From Asticcacaulis sp. SL142 (GTDB lineage: Bacteria; Pseudomonadota; Alphaproteobacteria; Caulobacterales; Caulobacteraceae), in assembly GCF_026625745.1 (NCBI RefSeq), contig NZ_CP113061.1, positions 2,753,501-2,817,500 on the forward strand: a stretch of DNA of 64,000 nt. Direction: 5' to 3'. Below are positions 17,391-26,801 of the stretch, piece after piece (position 1 is the stretch's first letter; every line of letters starts with the position of its first letter). Both the position numbers and the translations under genes were made by a program. The notes beneath the pieces are model-generated. The model was not told the origin of the DNA. It searched no databases and saw only the letters and a list, made by a program, of their open reading frames with translations.

Positions 17391-18830
17391 ATGTCCCGAC
17401 TGTCGCTTGCTAACCTTGATGCCCTGAAACCTGAGGTGATTAAACCGGCCTATGATCCGTCAGGGCTTTCGATCGGGGTTGTGCATTTTGGGCCGGGGGC
17501 GTTTCACCGCGCCCATCAGGCAGCCTATCTGGATGCGATTGCGGCCTTCGATCCGCGCTGGGGCATTTGCGGGGTGTCGCTACATTCAACCGGGGTGCGC
17601 GATGCGCTCAACCCCCAAGACGGGCTCTATACGCTGGCCATTCTGGATGAGGAAATCAAATACCAGATCATTGGGTCGATGCGCGAGGTTCTGGTCGGCC
17701 CCGAAGATATTGAGGCGGTACTTGAACGCCTGACCCGCGACAGTGTCGGCGTTGTCTCATCGACCGTGACTGAAAAAGGCTATTGCCTGACGCCGGACGG
17801 CGCGCTCGATTTCGCCCATGCCGATATCGTCCATGATGTCGCTAACCCGCAGACGCCGAAATCGTTTGTCGGCTATGTCGTCGAAGGTTTGCGCCGCCGC
17901 CATGCCACGGGCAAGGCGCCGTTCGTGTTGATCCCGTGTGATAACCTACCGAAAAATGGTCACCGCCTGAAAGCGGCTGTGGTGGCGCTGGCGGCCAAAC
18001 AGGATCAGGCTTTAGCCGACTGGACCCAAGCCCATCTGCAATGTCCCTGCACCATGGTCGATTCGATCACACCGGCGACCGATGATGCCTTGCGCGCTCG
18101 CGTTGAGGCCGCGACCGGCGTGACCGATACCTGGCCGATCCAGCGCGAAGCCTTTACCCAGTGGGTGATCGAAGACCACGTCCATGACGGTGGCCCGGAC
18201 TGGGTGCGCGCTGGTGTGACCCTGACCGACAATGTGCCGGCCTATGAGCGCGCCAAGCTGCGTCTGCTCAACGGGCCGCATTCGACCCTGGCCTATGTGG
18301 GGCTGCATAAGGGCTATGAGAGCGTGTCCGAAGCCATGACGGACGCCAATTTGTCAGCCTTTGTCCGTGATCTGATGATCCAAGATGTGGTGCCATTGCT
18401 GGAGGCACCAAAAGGACTGGATTTGGTCGCCTATAGTGAGGCGATCCTCAAGCGCTTCCGCAATCCGGCCATCCGCCATCTGCTGTCGCAGATTGCCTGG
18501 GACGGTTCGCAAAAACTGCCGATCCGGCTTCTGGGGTCGCTGTCTGAGGCGTTGGCACGGGGTGCGGATATCAGCCGCTTTGGTGTGCCGCTGGCGGCGT
18601 GGATCCGGTTTGTGCGCCACAAGGCGGTCAGCGGTGAGGCCATTACCGATCCTCTGGCGGCTGAACTCATTGCCTTGGGCAACACGCTCAACGATGAGGT
18701 ATCGGATGTTCAGGCGGTGCTGGCTTTACACGCTGTGTTCCCCGAAGCTTTGGCGAGTGATCCTGAGGTGATTGAATCCCTTGAAGCCGCCTATGCTGCT
18801 GCGCTTGCGGCTGAAAAGGTCACGGCCTAA
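17391..18830 (+). CDS. Mannitol dehydrogenase family uronate reductase
   Basis: A 479-residue NAD-dependent polyol dehydrogenase of the long-chain mannitol dehydrogenase family (UxuB/MtlD type). The N-terminal Rossmann segment is VHFGPGAFHRAHQAAYLD, and the catalytic region includes IPCDNLPKNGH and KLRLLNGPHSTLAYVG, where the Lys and Asn/His residues are active-site positions. It lies directly after uxaA. Context predicts reduction of tagaturonate to altronate, although the sequence is of the fructuronate-reductase type. A typical UxaB is not visible in the window. Confidence 0.85.
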   Translation: MSRLSLANLDALKPEVIKPAYDPSGLSIGVVHFGPGAFHRAHQAAYLDAIAAFDPRWGICGVSLHSTGVRDALNPQDGLYTLAILDEEIKYQIIGSMREVLVGPEDIEAVLERLTRDSVGVVSSTVTEKGYCLTPDGALDFAHADIVHDVANPQTPKSFVGYVVEGLRRRHATGKAPFVLIPCDNLPKNGHRLKAAVVALAAKQDQALADWTQAHLQCPCTMVDSITPATDDALRARVEAATGVTDTWPIQREAFTQWVIEDHVHDGGPDWVRAGVTLTDNVPAYERAKLRLLNGPHSTLAYVGLHKGYESVSEAMTDANLSAFVRDLMIQDVVPLLEAPKGLDLVAYSEAILKRFRNPAIRHLLSQIAWDGSQKLPIRLLGSLSEALARGADISRFGVPLAAWIRFVRHKAVSGEAITDPLAAELIALGNTLNDEVSDVQAVLALHAVFPEALASDPEVIESLEAAYAAALAAEKVTA

Positions 18831-18892
18831 GCCTTGTCAATTCGGTGCGGTATGGGTTAGGTCGGGTCAACACAAATAAAGAGAACCATCCC

Positions 18893-19705
18893 ATGCCAAA
18901 CCCTGCCTTTATCGTGCCGAATGACCCTGTGCCCGCTGATGTGATTACCTTGTCGGAAGGCCCTGCCAATGTGCTGTCAGGGCAGTGGCCGGATCGGCAG
19001 ATTGAAGCGGTGACGCGGCTGGAGTTGCATGGCTACTATACCAAGAACGCACGGGCGCGAGCGCTGGTCTATGCCGGGGGTGGTTATCACCGCCTGATGC
19101 ACGACAAAGAAGGTGTTGAGGTCGCTTTGTGGCTCAACAGTCTTGGGATTGATGCCTATGTCATGGCCCACCGCCTGCCCGGCCAAGGTAATCACGACAA
19201 GGATATGGCCCTCAAAGACGGCCTGACCTGCCTCGACTATCTGGCCCAGTTCAAGGACTTACCGTTGCTGCATGTTGGCTTGTCGTCGGGCGGGCATCTG
19301 GCCGGGGTTATGGCCTGTCAGGATCATGCGCTGAAAGCCGCTGGTGCGCTGATCGCCTATGCGCCGATCAATGCCAATCATAAGGACTATAAGTTTCCGG
19401 TGGGAAAACCGGATTATCCGCCGGTCGAAAAGCAGGATTTCTATAACGACTGGCCGATCGGGGTTGCGGCTGAACCGCACGGCGTGCCGGACTGTCCGGT
19501 GTTTCTGGCCTACGGCCTTTATGATGAGATCGTGCCGGTTGATCATGCGCTCAATATGATCAAGGCCGGTCAGAACTTAAAACGCGATGTCGAAGCCCAT
19601 ATTTTCGATCAGGCCCCGCACGGCTTTGCGTTGCGTGAAACCACCGGCACCCATGCCAACTGGCCTGAATTGGCCGCGCGGTGGATTGATCGTGTTTTGG
19701 CCTAG
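18893..19705 (+). CDS. Alpha/beta hydrolase, esterase-like
   Basis: A 270-residue alpha/beta hydrolase of the acetyl-esterase/xylanase-type (Aes/BD-FAE-like) group. The nucleophile elbow is GLSSGG, the oxyanion region is YAGGGYH, the acid is in LYDEIVP, and the catalytic His is in APHGFALR. No signal peptide is present, so it is cytoplasmic and could remove acetyl groups from imported pectic fragments. I use the ATG at 18893 with AAAGAGA upstream, rather than a GTG at 18845. Its stop overlaps the convergent carboxylesterase stop in a shared CTAG. Confidence 0.8.
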   Translation: MPNPAFIVPNDPVPADVITLSEGPANVLSGQWPDRQIEAVTRLELHGYYTKNARARALVYAGGGYHRLMHDKEGVEVALWLNSLGIDAYVMAHRLPGQGNHDKDMALKDGLTCLDYLAQFKDLPLLHVGLSSGGHLAGVMACQDHALKAAGALIAYAPINANHKDYKFPVGKPDYPPVEKQDFYNDWPIGVAAEPHGVPDCPVFLAYGLYDEIVPVDHALNMIKAGQNLKRDVEAHIFDQAPHGFALRETTGTHANWPELAARWIDRVLA

Positions 19706-21291
19706 GTTCCCTGCTGGATAAACGGCACTTTTTCGAACAGCTTACGTTCTTCGCCCCGAGGATCAAGGGCAAGTTCCGGCTTGAGATGCATTAACATGGT
19801 CTCACGGTTGGCCAAGCTATAGGGCTTCCATTCGGGCAAGGCGGGGGTTTGCGGCGATCCGGTGCGGGCAAAAGCAATAAAGGCATCGCTGAACAGATCG
19901 GCCATAGCTTGCGCTTCCGGCGCATTGGTGGTGATGGCGTCATTGACGGCAGTGTTCCTAAACACCAGCGGGATTTCGATGGTGTGTGGCGCGCCCAGCC
20001 TGCCGCCGTCCTTGGGCGTTGGCCAGTTTTCCTGATAGACGAAGGTTTTGGCGCCCGATTTGGCGCGTTCTTCGGCCTCGATAATCGCCCCGCGCCATGA
20101 CCGGCCCGCGGTGGTGGCCGCAAAAAACACATCGGACGGCGACATATCCGGATACAGTTTGCGGTAAGTTTCGATCACCAGATAGGGGTCGATATCGACC
20201 CGGTATTCGGGCGGCAGCTTGGCGGGCAGGTCGTCCCAGGTCAGTTCAAAATTTTTCGGATTACCGCCCAGAAAAGCGCGGGTTTCATCCTTTGTATTGC
20301 CGATAATCATCGGGATATGATGCGATTGTGCGGGCGCATCGGGATAGAACGGATGACGAAACAGGACTGTCTCATCCAGCACCGGCCCCATATAGACGCT
20401 ACCTTTGCCAATCACAGGGTCAGTGGTTTTGAGGGCATCGACCAAGGCCTGCATGGGCAAGGTCTGCACGGCGGCTAATCCGTCCGAATCGGGTTGGAGG
20501 CCAAGGGTTTTAAGAAACGCTTCGGCGCGCAAACTGGCGTTGCCGGGGCCAGAGGCGGTGACCTGCTGACCGCTCATGGTCGCGCACTTGTGGAACAGAC
20601 CCCTGGCCGCAGGCGTGGCCATCATGGTGGCGATCTTGGCGCCGCCGCCGGACTGGCCAAAGACCATGACATTATCCGGATCGCCGCCAAAGCCTGAGAT
20701 ATTATCGCGCACCCATTCCAGCGCCAGATGCAGATCCATCTGCCCGCAATTGCCGGAAAAGCCTAGTGGGCCATGAGTGCCGCCGCTCACCAACCTCTCA
20801 AATCGCGCAAGGTATAGATACCCAAACACATTGAGGCGGTGATTGACCGTGACCACCACAACATCGCCGTGGGCCGCAAGGTTAGTGCCGTCATAAAGCG
20901 GATCGGACCCGGACCCGCCATTATAGGCCCCGCCGTGAACATAGAACATGACCGGACGTTTCTTGCGCGGGTGGGCATCCGGTGTCCAGATATTCAAGAA
21001 CAGGCAGTCCTCGCTGATGCCGATATCGGCCTTACCGCTTTGAGGGGACGACAGGCCATAACGATTAGCCTTGTAGACGGCTTTCGATGCTGGAGGAGGG
21101 ACGGGCGGCTGAAAGCGGGGGGCGGTGGCGTAGCGTATGCCTAAGAACGTGCTGATCCCGCCTTTGGCAAAGCCTTCGATCGGGCCGGAACGTGTTATGG
21201 CGCACGGGTTGCGCGGTTTGGCTGATACCGGTGTCACAAGGGCGGCGGCAGAGACGGCTGTAAGGCCCGTGAGGACATGGCGGCGGTACAT
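19702..21291 (-). CDS. Type B carboxylesterase, exported
   Basis: A 529-residue carboxylesterase family B protein (cholinesterase-like). The Ser nucleophile is in GQSGGGAK, the catalytic His lies in GAPHTIEIPLVF, and GGAYNGGSG forms the oxyanion hole. The N-terminus from the ATG at 21291 has a twin-arginine-like signal (YRRHVLTG) and cleavage near VSAKP, so it is probably periplasmic. A longer frame to 21441 overlaps the neighbouring gene and lacks the signal. It may act on pectin esters. A near-perfect operator motif (21223-21236) lies inside its first 70 bases. Confidence 0.82.
   Translation of the reverse strand: MYRRHVLTGLTAVSAAALVTPVSAKPRNPCAITRSGPIEGFAKGGISTFLGIRYATAPRFQPPVPPPASKAVYKANRYGLSSPQSGKADIGISEDCLFLNIWTPDAHPRKKRPVMFYVHGGAYNGGSGSDPLYDGTNLAAHGDVVVVTVNHRLNVFGYLYLARFERLVSGGTHGPLGFSGNCGQMDLHLALEWVRDNISGFGGDPDNVMVFGQSGGGAKIATMMATPAARGLFHKCATMSGQQVTASGPGNASLRAEAFLKTLGLQPDSDGLAAVQTLPMQALVDALKTTDPVIGKGSVYMGPVLDETVLFRHPFYPDAPAQSHHIPMIIGNTKDETRAFLGGNPKNFELTWDDLPAKLPPEYRVDIDPYLVIETYRKLYPDMSPSDVFFAATTAGRSWRGAIIEAEERAKSGAKTFVYQENWPTPKDGGRLGAPHTIEIPLVFRNTAVNDAITTNAPEAQAMADLFSDAFIAFARTGSPQTPALPEWKPYSLANRETMLMHLKPELALDPRGEERKLFEKVPFIQQGT
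21223..21236. promoter_or_regulatory. Operator-like motif inside the carboxylesterase start
   Basis: TGATACCGGTGTCA matches 13 of 14 consensus positions and lies 55-68 bases inside the coding region, within the signal-peptide codons. It could be a downstream roadblock operator for the LacI regulator, or a chance match. Confidence 0.4.
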
Positions 21292-21346
21292 GGATAATCC
21301 CTGTAGGTTTTTGCCTACAGTGCCGCTTGGCGCTTCATATGTAAAG

Positions 21347-22166
21347 TCAGCCGAACTGATAGCCGCTGATGGCGGCATTGATATGGGGCAGGGTCTGGCT
21401 GTAGGTGGCCGTGCCCTTATCATCACCAGCGGCCCCGGCAACCACCATCAGCGGGATCAGATGCTCTTCGCGCGGGTGGGCATCGCGGGCGGCGGGGGCT
21501 TGTGTCCAACGGGTGAGGTTTTGGATGCGTTGTAAAGGGGCCGCTTCCGTTGCGGTGGTTTTTAGCCAGTCATCAAAGTCATACGAAAAATTGTGCGCCT
21601 GTCCGGCAAGATTGACACCTCGTCCCATCAGGGCCTTCATATTATGAAAACTCATGCCGGAACCGATGATCAGCACGCCCTCGTCCCGCAAAGGGGCCAA
21701 AGCCTGCCCCAGCCGGATATGCTCGGCAGGGTCCAAGCCTTTTTTAAGCGACAGTTGCGCTACCGGAATATCGGCATCGGGATAGATCAGCTTGAGCGGA
21801 ATAAAGACGCCGTGATCATAGCCGCGCGACGCATCGTGATTGAGCGCAATACCGGCCTGCGCCGTTAACTGCCCGATGCGGGCCATCAGTTTCGCGTCAT
21901 TATGGGTGGGGTAGGTGATCTGATAGGTGTGGGGCGGAAAGCCGTAATAATCGAACAGCAAATCCGGCTGTTGCGCCGTTTGCAGCGTAAATTCAGCCTC
22001 TTCCCAATGGGCGGAAATCACCAGAATAGCCTTGGGGGTCTGGCCGACCTGACGGGCAATATCACGTAAATATTCACCCATGCCAGTCCAGACGTCAGAC
22101 GGATTCCAGTCGATGAAAAAGCATGGCCCGCCGCCGTGAGGAATAGAGGGTGGGCATTCGGGTCAT
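21347..22166 (-). pseudogene. ygiD: DODA/YgiD-type extradiol dioxygenase, 5' frameshift
   Basis: The intact-frame part (22081 to 21347, 244 residues) is a class III extradiol ring-opening dioxygenase of the YgiD/4,5-DOPA type, with ILVISAHWEE, NHDASRGYDHGVFIPLKL and GSGMSFHN. The family N-terminus is encoded just upstream but in two frames. An ATG with an AGGAGG site (22171-22176 region) gives MTRMPTL, and then the other frame continues as IPHGGGPCFFIDWNPSDVWT into the main frame. The break falls near 22140-22147, consistent with one inserted or two deleted bases. A product starting at 22081 would lack the HGGGP metal-ligand His. It may be a pseudogene or a sequencing error. Confidence 0.75.
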
Positions 22167-22187
22167 GTCTGGCCTCCTGATACAATA

Positions 22188-22217
22188 ATGCCCCGCCCGA
22201 TTGAGCGGACAGGGCAT
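22188..22217 (-). terminator. Probable terminator after yceI
   Basis: ATGCCC and GGGCAT arms with further GC pairing form a hairpin between the yceI stop and ygiD. On the minus strand it is followed by ATTATTG, a weak T-rich tail. Confidence 0.4.
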
Positions 22218-22239
22218 ATTTAGCGATTTAAATGTAAGC

Positions 22240-22824
22240 CTACTTAAGGTTGGCTTCGGCTGTGATCGTCAGGGTGATTTCATCGGAGACGGCCGGCACA
22301 TAGGCGCCGATGCCAAAATCAGAGCGTTTGATGTCGCCGGTCGCCGAGAAACCCGCGGTCTTTTTCTTCATCATGTTTTCGCCGATCTTGTTCAGCTTGA
22401 CATCCAGAGTGACCGGCTTGGTGACGCCGTGAATGGTCAGATCGCCGGTGACCTTGGCGGTATCAGCGCCGGTGACGGCAACCTTGGTTGATTTGAAGGT
22501 TGCGGTCGGGAACTTGGCGGCGTCAAAAAAGTCTGGCTTTTTCAGGTGCTCATCCAGCTTGGCGACGCCGGTGTTCAGGCCGTCAATGGCAAAGGTGACT
22601 TCGACTGAGCTGTTGGCAGGGGCGGCTTCATCGAGCACCAGGGTGCCGACGGCGTTCATGAACTTGCCCGTGGGCTTGGAGAAGCCAAAGTGGGTCCAGC
22701 TAAACAGGACTTCGGTATGGGTAGGCTCAATCGCGTAGGTTTCAGGGGCCGCTAAGGCCGGGGAGAAGCTGGCGCCCAGAAGGGCCGCAGCCACCAGGGC
22801 GGATTTGAGGAAGGATTTGGTCAT
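22240..22824 (-). CDS. YceI-family periplasmic protein
   Basis: A 194-residue lipocalin-like YceI protein, exported by a signal peptide (MTKSFLKSALVAAALLGASF, cleaved after PALA). Family features are YAIEPTHTEVLFSWTHFGFS, the TFKSTKV strand and TGDLTIHGVTKPVTLDV. YceI proteins bind polyisoprenoids or other amphipathic ligands in the periplasm; the role here is unknown. I use the ATG at 22824. The longer frame to 22899 begins before the signal peptide. Confidence 0.92.
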   Translation of the reverse strand: MTKSFLKSALVAAALLGASFSPALAAPETYAIEPTHTEVLFSWTHFGFSKPTGKFMNAVGTLVLDEAAPANSSVEVTFAIDGLNTGVAKLDEHLKKPDFFDAAKFPTATFKSTKVAVTGADTAKVTGDLTIHGVTKPVTLDVKLNKIGENMMKKKTAGFSATGDIKRSDFGIGAYVPAVSDEITLTITAEANLK

Positions 22825-23123
22825 GATGTGATCTCTGATTGGGGTGTGAGGTACGCAAACTTGAAACGTAACTATAATGGTTACGAATTGACAATTCAAG
22901 ACAGATGGAAAGTTTTAGGCTTAAAAATTTCAGGCACGATTTTATAACATGACACAGTTATAGCCTGATTACGCAGGCTGTGCACCGGCATATACTGTAG
23001 CCTTTGGGTGACACCCATATTTCAAAGTGACCACATTGTGGGCCTGACATAATTTGTAAACATAGTGTCACTAGCCCTGTGTAGGTCAAGGTAAGTTTTG
23101 GGTTAACAAAGGTGGGTGCGGTT

Positions 23124-25634
23124 ATGGCGACGGTTACAGGTAGATTGATGAAATCGGCAAGCTTTAGCGTAAGCCTCATGGCACTAATGGCAGGTGCCGC
23201 CCATGCGCAAACACCTGTCGCCCAAACACCTCTGAATGAGCCGATCACCGAAGTCATCGTGACCGTGCAAAAACGTGAGCAGACCCTGCTCAGCGTCCCT
23301 GCGGCGGTGACGGCGTTCAACTCATCCTTTATGAACGATGTCGGCATAACTGATTTTCAGGAACTGGCGCAGTTCGTGCCGGGTTTTGAGGTTCAGGATC
23401 AGTCGCCCAACAATCCGGGCTTTATCATGCGTGGCATAACGTCTGACTCCGGCACCGCCACCGGCGAAGCGCGCGTGTCCGTGTTTCAGGACGGCCTGAG
23501 CATTTCGCGGTCGCGCGGCGCCTATATTGAACTGTTCGATCTGAACCGTGTTGAAATCGCTAAGGGGCCGCAATCGACCCTGTTTGGGCGCGGCGCGCTG
23601 ATCGGGGCGGTCAATGTCATTCAGAACAAGGCTGATCCGACGGATTTCGATGCATCAGCGCAGGTCGGTTTTGGCAATTATGATTACCGCCTGACTGAAC
23701 TTATGATGAACCTGCCGGTTACGGATAAACTGGCGGTGCGTCTGGCGACCCGCTTCAAATCGCGCGACGGTTATACTGAAAATCTGCTGGGCGGCGAGGA
23801 CTTCAACAGCCTCGATACCCGTGCCGCGCGGGCGGTCATCAGCTATTCGCCGACCGATCGGTTGAATTTTGATGTCATCGTCAACTATCAGGAAGATACA
23901 CCGGCGGGTACGGGCTTTAAATCCGGCACCTTCACGCCGACAAATCCGCAAACCGGGGCCGTCATCGGCGACCTTAGCCCTTACAGCGGGGCGGCCCTGT
24001 CGGCGGCGGGTGGCTTTAAGGGCGGACGCGATCTGGGCTTAGAGCGCTATGTGTGGGGCACGACGGTGCTGGGGCGCTATGAGATCAGCGACACCTTAAG
24101 CCTGTCATCCTTAAGCGCCTATCGCCGCTTTACGGCTTCGGAAGTGTTCGATGCCGATGGCATGTCCCTGCCGCTAACCGTGTTCGGCGAAGATGCTTAC
24201 GGTAAGGTCTGGACCCAGGAACTGCGCCTCAACTATGATGGCAATGATAAGCTGTCGTGGTTTGCCGGTGTCAGCTATTTCGACGAGGAGGCCCGCACGG
24301 CGGTGCCGCTTCAGATCGATGAGCGCGTCGCTTCGGTATTTCTGACCAATCAGTTGCCGCGCCCGACAGTGCCGTCCTATCCGTTCATTCAGGCCGCCCT
24401 GCAATCGACCCCGTCACTGGCGGCGCTTTACCCGCTGCTCGATCCGGCCCACCGCGAAACCTCGACCAGCTTTGGTGAGACGCGCTCCTTTGATGTCTTT
24501 GGGGATATTACCTATCGCCTGACGCCGAAGTTCGAGATCAGCGGCGGTGTGCGCTACACCAAGGACGACAAGACATCGGGTTACTCGGCCAGCGTTGTCG
24601 GCAATTCCGGTCTGGCCTCGGCCAGCTTTGCTCAGTCGACCGTGACCAGCTATGTTACTCAATATGTGCAGGCGACCGGTATGATGCCGTCATCGGCACA
24701 GCAGACGGCGGTATTCAATCAGGCGCTGATGGGGGCGCTTAGCCTGCCGCTGGGGATATTCAAGCAGCCGACCGCCGGTAACGGCAACCGCATTGACCGC
24801 GATTTTGAAGATGACGGTTTCACCTATCGTCTGGTCGGGCGCTATCTGTTCAGCGATACGCTCAATGCCTACGCGTCGATCTCGCGCGGACGCCAGCCCA
24901 AGACCTTAAGCGGCGATTCCGGCAGCACCCCGCTGAGTGCCGCGGTCTTTACCGAAGCCGATTCTGAGACGGTCGACAGCCTTGAGGCTGGGGTTAAGGC
25001 CCGTCTGTTTGATGGTCGCATGAGCTGGGATTCGGCGGTCTATTATTATCATTACGACAACTTCCAGACGTCGGTCGCCACCAATACTGGCAATGTCATC
25101 ACGGTCAGCGCCGGTGAAGCCAAGGCCTATGGTCTGGAAACGCAAACCTATTACCGTGCCACACCGGGCGTCGATCTGTTCGCCACCTACGCCTATAACC
25201 ATGCCCGCTTCGGAAATGGCCTCTATGACGGCAATCATTTCCGTCTGAGCCCTGATCATACGGTGTCATTGGGCGCACGCCTGAAAAAGGAGTTTGGGCT
25301 GGGGACACTGTCGTTCACCCCAAGCTATGTCTGGCAGTCGGAAGTCTATTTTGACGATAACAATGACCTGCCGCAGTTCCAGCCAGCGGTGGCGGGGCTT
25401 CGCCCGGTTGCCGACACCAAACAGGATGAAACACAGGACGCCTATGGCCTGCTTAATCTGCGTCTCGGCTTCAAGCCTGCGCGCGGGCCGTGGGAAGTTG
25501 AGCTGTTTGGCACCAATGTCACCGACGAAGACTATATCAAGGACGCGGGCAATGTCGGCGATACTCTGGGGATCGCCACCTTCATTCAGGGCGAGCCCAG
25601 CATGTATGGCGTGACCTTGAAACTAAAGTATTAA
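23124..25634 (+). CDS. TonB-dependent receptor
   Basis: An 836-residue outer-membrane TonB-dependent receptor. A signal peptide (cleaved after AGAAHAQ) is followed by a TonB-box region (ITEVIVTVQKREQTL), a plug domain with GFIMRGITSD and VEIAKGPQSTLFGRGA, and a beta-barrel ending in the aromatic-terminated GVTLKLKY. The ATG at 23124 has AAGGTGG upstream; a GTG at 23112 is possible. The receptor differs from the pectin-type receptor at the left edge and is not near operator motifs, so its substrate (siderophore, vitamin or sugar) cannot be assigned. Confidence 0.92.
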   Translation: MATVTGRLMKSASFSVSLMALMAGAAHAQTPVAQTPLNEPITEVIVTVQKREQTLLSVPAAVTAFNSSFMNDVGITDFQELAQFVPGFEVQDQSPNNPGFIMRGITSDSGTATGEARVSVFQDGLSISRSRGAYIELFDLNRVEIAKGPQSTLFGRGALIGAVNVIQNKADPTDFDASAQVGFGNYDYRLTELMMNLPVTDKLAVRLATRFKSRDGYTENLLGGEDFNSLDTRAARAVISYSPTDRLNFDVIVNYQEDTPAGTGFKSGTFTPTNPQTGAVIGDLSPYSGAALSAAGGFKGGRDLGLERYVWGTTVLGRYEISDTLSLSSLSAYRRFTASEVFDADGMSLPLTVFGEDAYGKVWTQELRLNYDGNDKLSWFAGVSYFDEEARTAVPLQIDERVASVFLTNQLPRPTVPSYPFIQAALQSTPSLAALYPLLDPAHRETSTSFGETRSFDVFGDITYRLTPKFEISGGVRYTKDDKTSGYSASVVGNSGLASASFAQSTVTSYVTQYVQATGMMPSSAQQTAVFNQALMGALSLPLGIFKQPTAGNGNRIDRDFEDDGFTYRLVGRYLFSDTLNAYASISRGRQPKTLSGDSGSTPLSAAVFTEADSETVDSLEAGVKARLFDGRMSWDSAVYYYHYDNFQTSVATNTGNVITVSAGEAKAYGLETQTYYRATPGVDLFATYAYNHARFGNGLYDGNHFRLSPDHTVSLGARLKKEFGLGTLSFTPSYVWQSEVYFDDNNDLPQFQPAVAGLRPVADTKQDETQDAYGLLNLRLGFKPARGPWEVELFGTNVTDEDYIKDAGNVGDTLGIATFIQGEPSMYGVTLKLKY

Positions 25635-25636
25635 CC

Positions 25637-26416
25637 TCAAAACAGTGCCGGGCCGCCCGTACCTTGCGGGCGGCAGGTGCCAGTTTCGGACAGGGTTTCG
25701 GTAGATCCGAGGCCAAAGCGCTTATCCTCGGCCCAGTGCTTCTGGCCGTAGAATGCGCCCGTCGTGCGATTAAGCGATACCTTAAGATAGCCGCCCTTTT
25801 TCTGGGTCTGATCGATCAGTTCGTAATAGGCCGGGCTGACGGCGGCATTGCATCGAAAGCTGAAACAGAGCGTATCACGGATGATCGAGGTGTGGTCAGG
25901 GTCGATGGACATGACCTTGAAATCCGCCGCCGTATCCGGAAAGGTCTCAGACGGGATCAGGCTGAGGTAAAACGTGCCGCGTGTGGTGTGGTCTTTGCCC
26001 GTCGTCGTCACCGTATCGCATTTCAGTGTAATTTCGCGCGCGCTTACCTTAGTCGCCGGGGGTGTTTTCAGGTTGACGATCACAGTGGGGGGCGCGGGCG
26101 GTGGTGGCGGTTCAGGGATGGCCATATCCATCACGGATGGGGCGCCAATGGCCGCGACCGGTTGCGATGAGGTGATCGGCTTAAGCGGCGCCGCCTGAAC
26201 GGCGGCCATGGGCGCGGGTTTCAAGCTGGTGTAAGGCACCGGGGCTGCGGGCAAGGTCGGCGCGGCTTCAGCCTTTTTCTTGACGATCGGTTTTTTGGCG
26301 ACCCGCTTGACCACAGGTTTTGGGGTATCAGCCGCCGCGGCATCCCATTCTTCGGCCAGAACGAGGGACGGAACGGTCAGGTACAGGATAATTGTGGCAA
26401 CGGCGGCACGCATCAT
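25637..26416 (-). CDS. Exported proline-rich protein of unknown function
   Basis: A 259-residue protein I do not recognise. It starts with a signal peptide (cleaved after VLAEE), then a Lys/Ala/Pro-rich low-complexity linker (residues about 30-115, including EPPPPPAPP) and a C-terminal domain with four Cys residues (LKCDTV, TLCFSFRCN, TGTCRPQ). The start overlaps the ptsH stop (ATGA), so it is co-transcribed with the PTS genes. The C-terminal domain is likely periplasmic and disulfide-bonded. Confidence 0.75.
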   Translation of the reverse strand: MMRAAVATIILYLTVPSLVLAEEWDAAAADTPKPVVKRVAKKPIVKKKAEAAPTLPAAPVPYTSLKPAPMAAVQAAPLKPITSSQPVAAIGAPSVMDMAIPEPPPPPAPPTVIVNLKTPPATKVSAREITLKCDTVTTTGKDHTTRGTFYLSLIPSETFPDTAADFKVMSIDPDHTSIIRDTLCFSFRCNAAVSPAYYELIDQTQKKGGYLKVSLNRTTGAFYGQKHWAEDKRFGLGSTETLSETGTCRPQGTGGPALF

Positions 26417-26688
26417 ACCTCTTCTCCGAAACGATCAGAGACCAGATCGACCAGCGCCTGAACGGCATCGGCGGCCTGCGGGCCTTCGGCTTCGATGCCG
26501 ATATGGCTGCCCTTACCGGCGCCCAGCATCAGAAGGCCCATGATCGACTGGGCATCGACGCGGTGGTCGTCGCGCAGGACATAGATCTGGGCGTTGAAGG
26601 TGGCGGCCAGCTTGACGAACTTGGCTGATGCGCGCGCGTGCAGCCCTTTTTCGTTGCAGATTTCGACTTCGGCGTGTGCGACGCTCAT
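26413..26688 (-). CDS. ptsH: HPr phosphocarrier protein
   Basis: A 91-residue HPr of the nitrogen-type phosphotransferase branch. The phospho-accepting His is in NEKGLHARAS (residue 17 from this start), and the HprK-target Ser lies in DAQSIMGLLML. I take the ATG at 26688 by family length; upstream ATGs at 26733 or 26757 would add a non-homologous tail. It is encoded after the EIIA gene and HPr kinase, the standard alphaproteobacterial arrangement, and serves regulation rather than sugar uptake. Confidence 0.88.
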   Translation of the reverse strand: MSVAHAEVEICNEKGLHARASAKFVKLAATFNAQIYVLRDDHRVDAQSIMGLLMLGAGKGSHIGIEAEGPQAADAVQALVDLVSDRFGEEV

Positions 26689-26801
26689 GACTGTGGGCAA
26701 CCCTGCGAACTTGCTTGGAATGGACGCTACCATGCGCAAAGCCTGCGTCCTCATCAAGCCTGATAAAAAGACGTTTGGGTTAATATTCAGGTAAGATTAA
26801 T

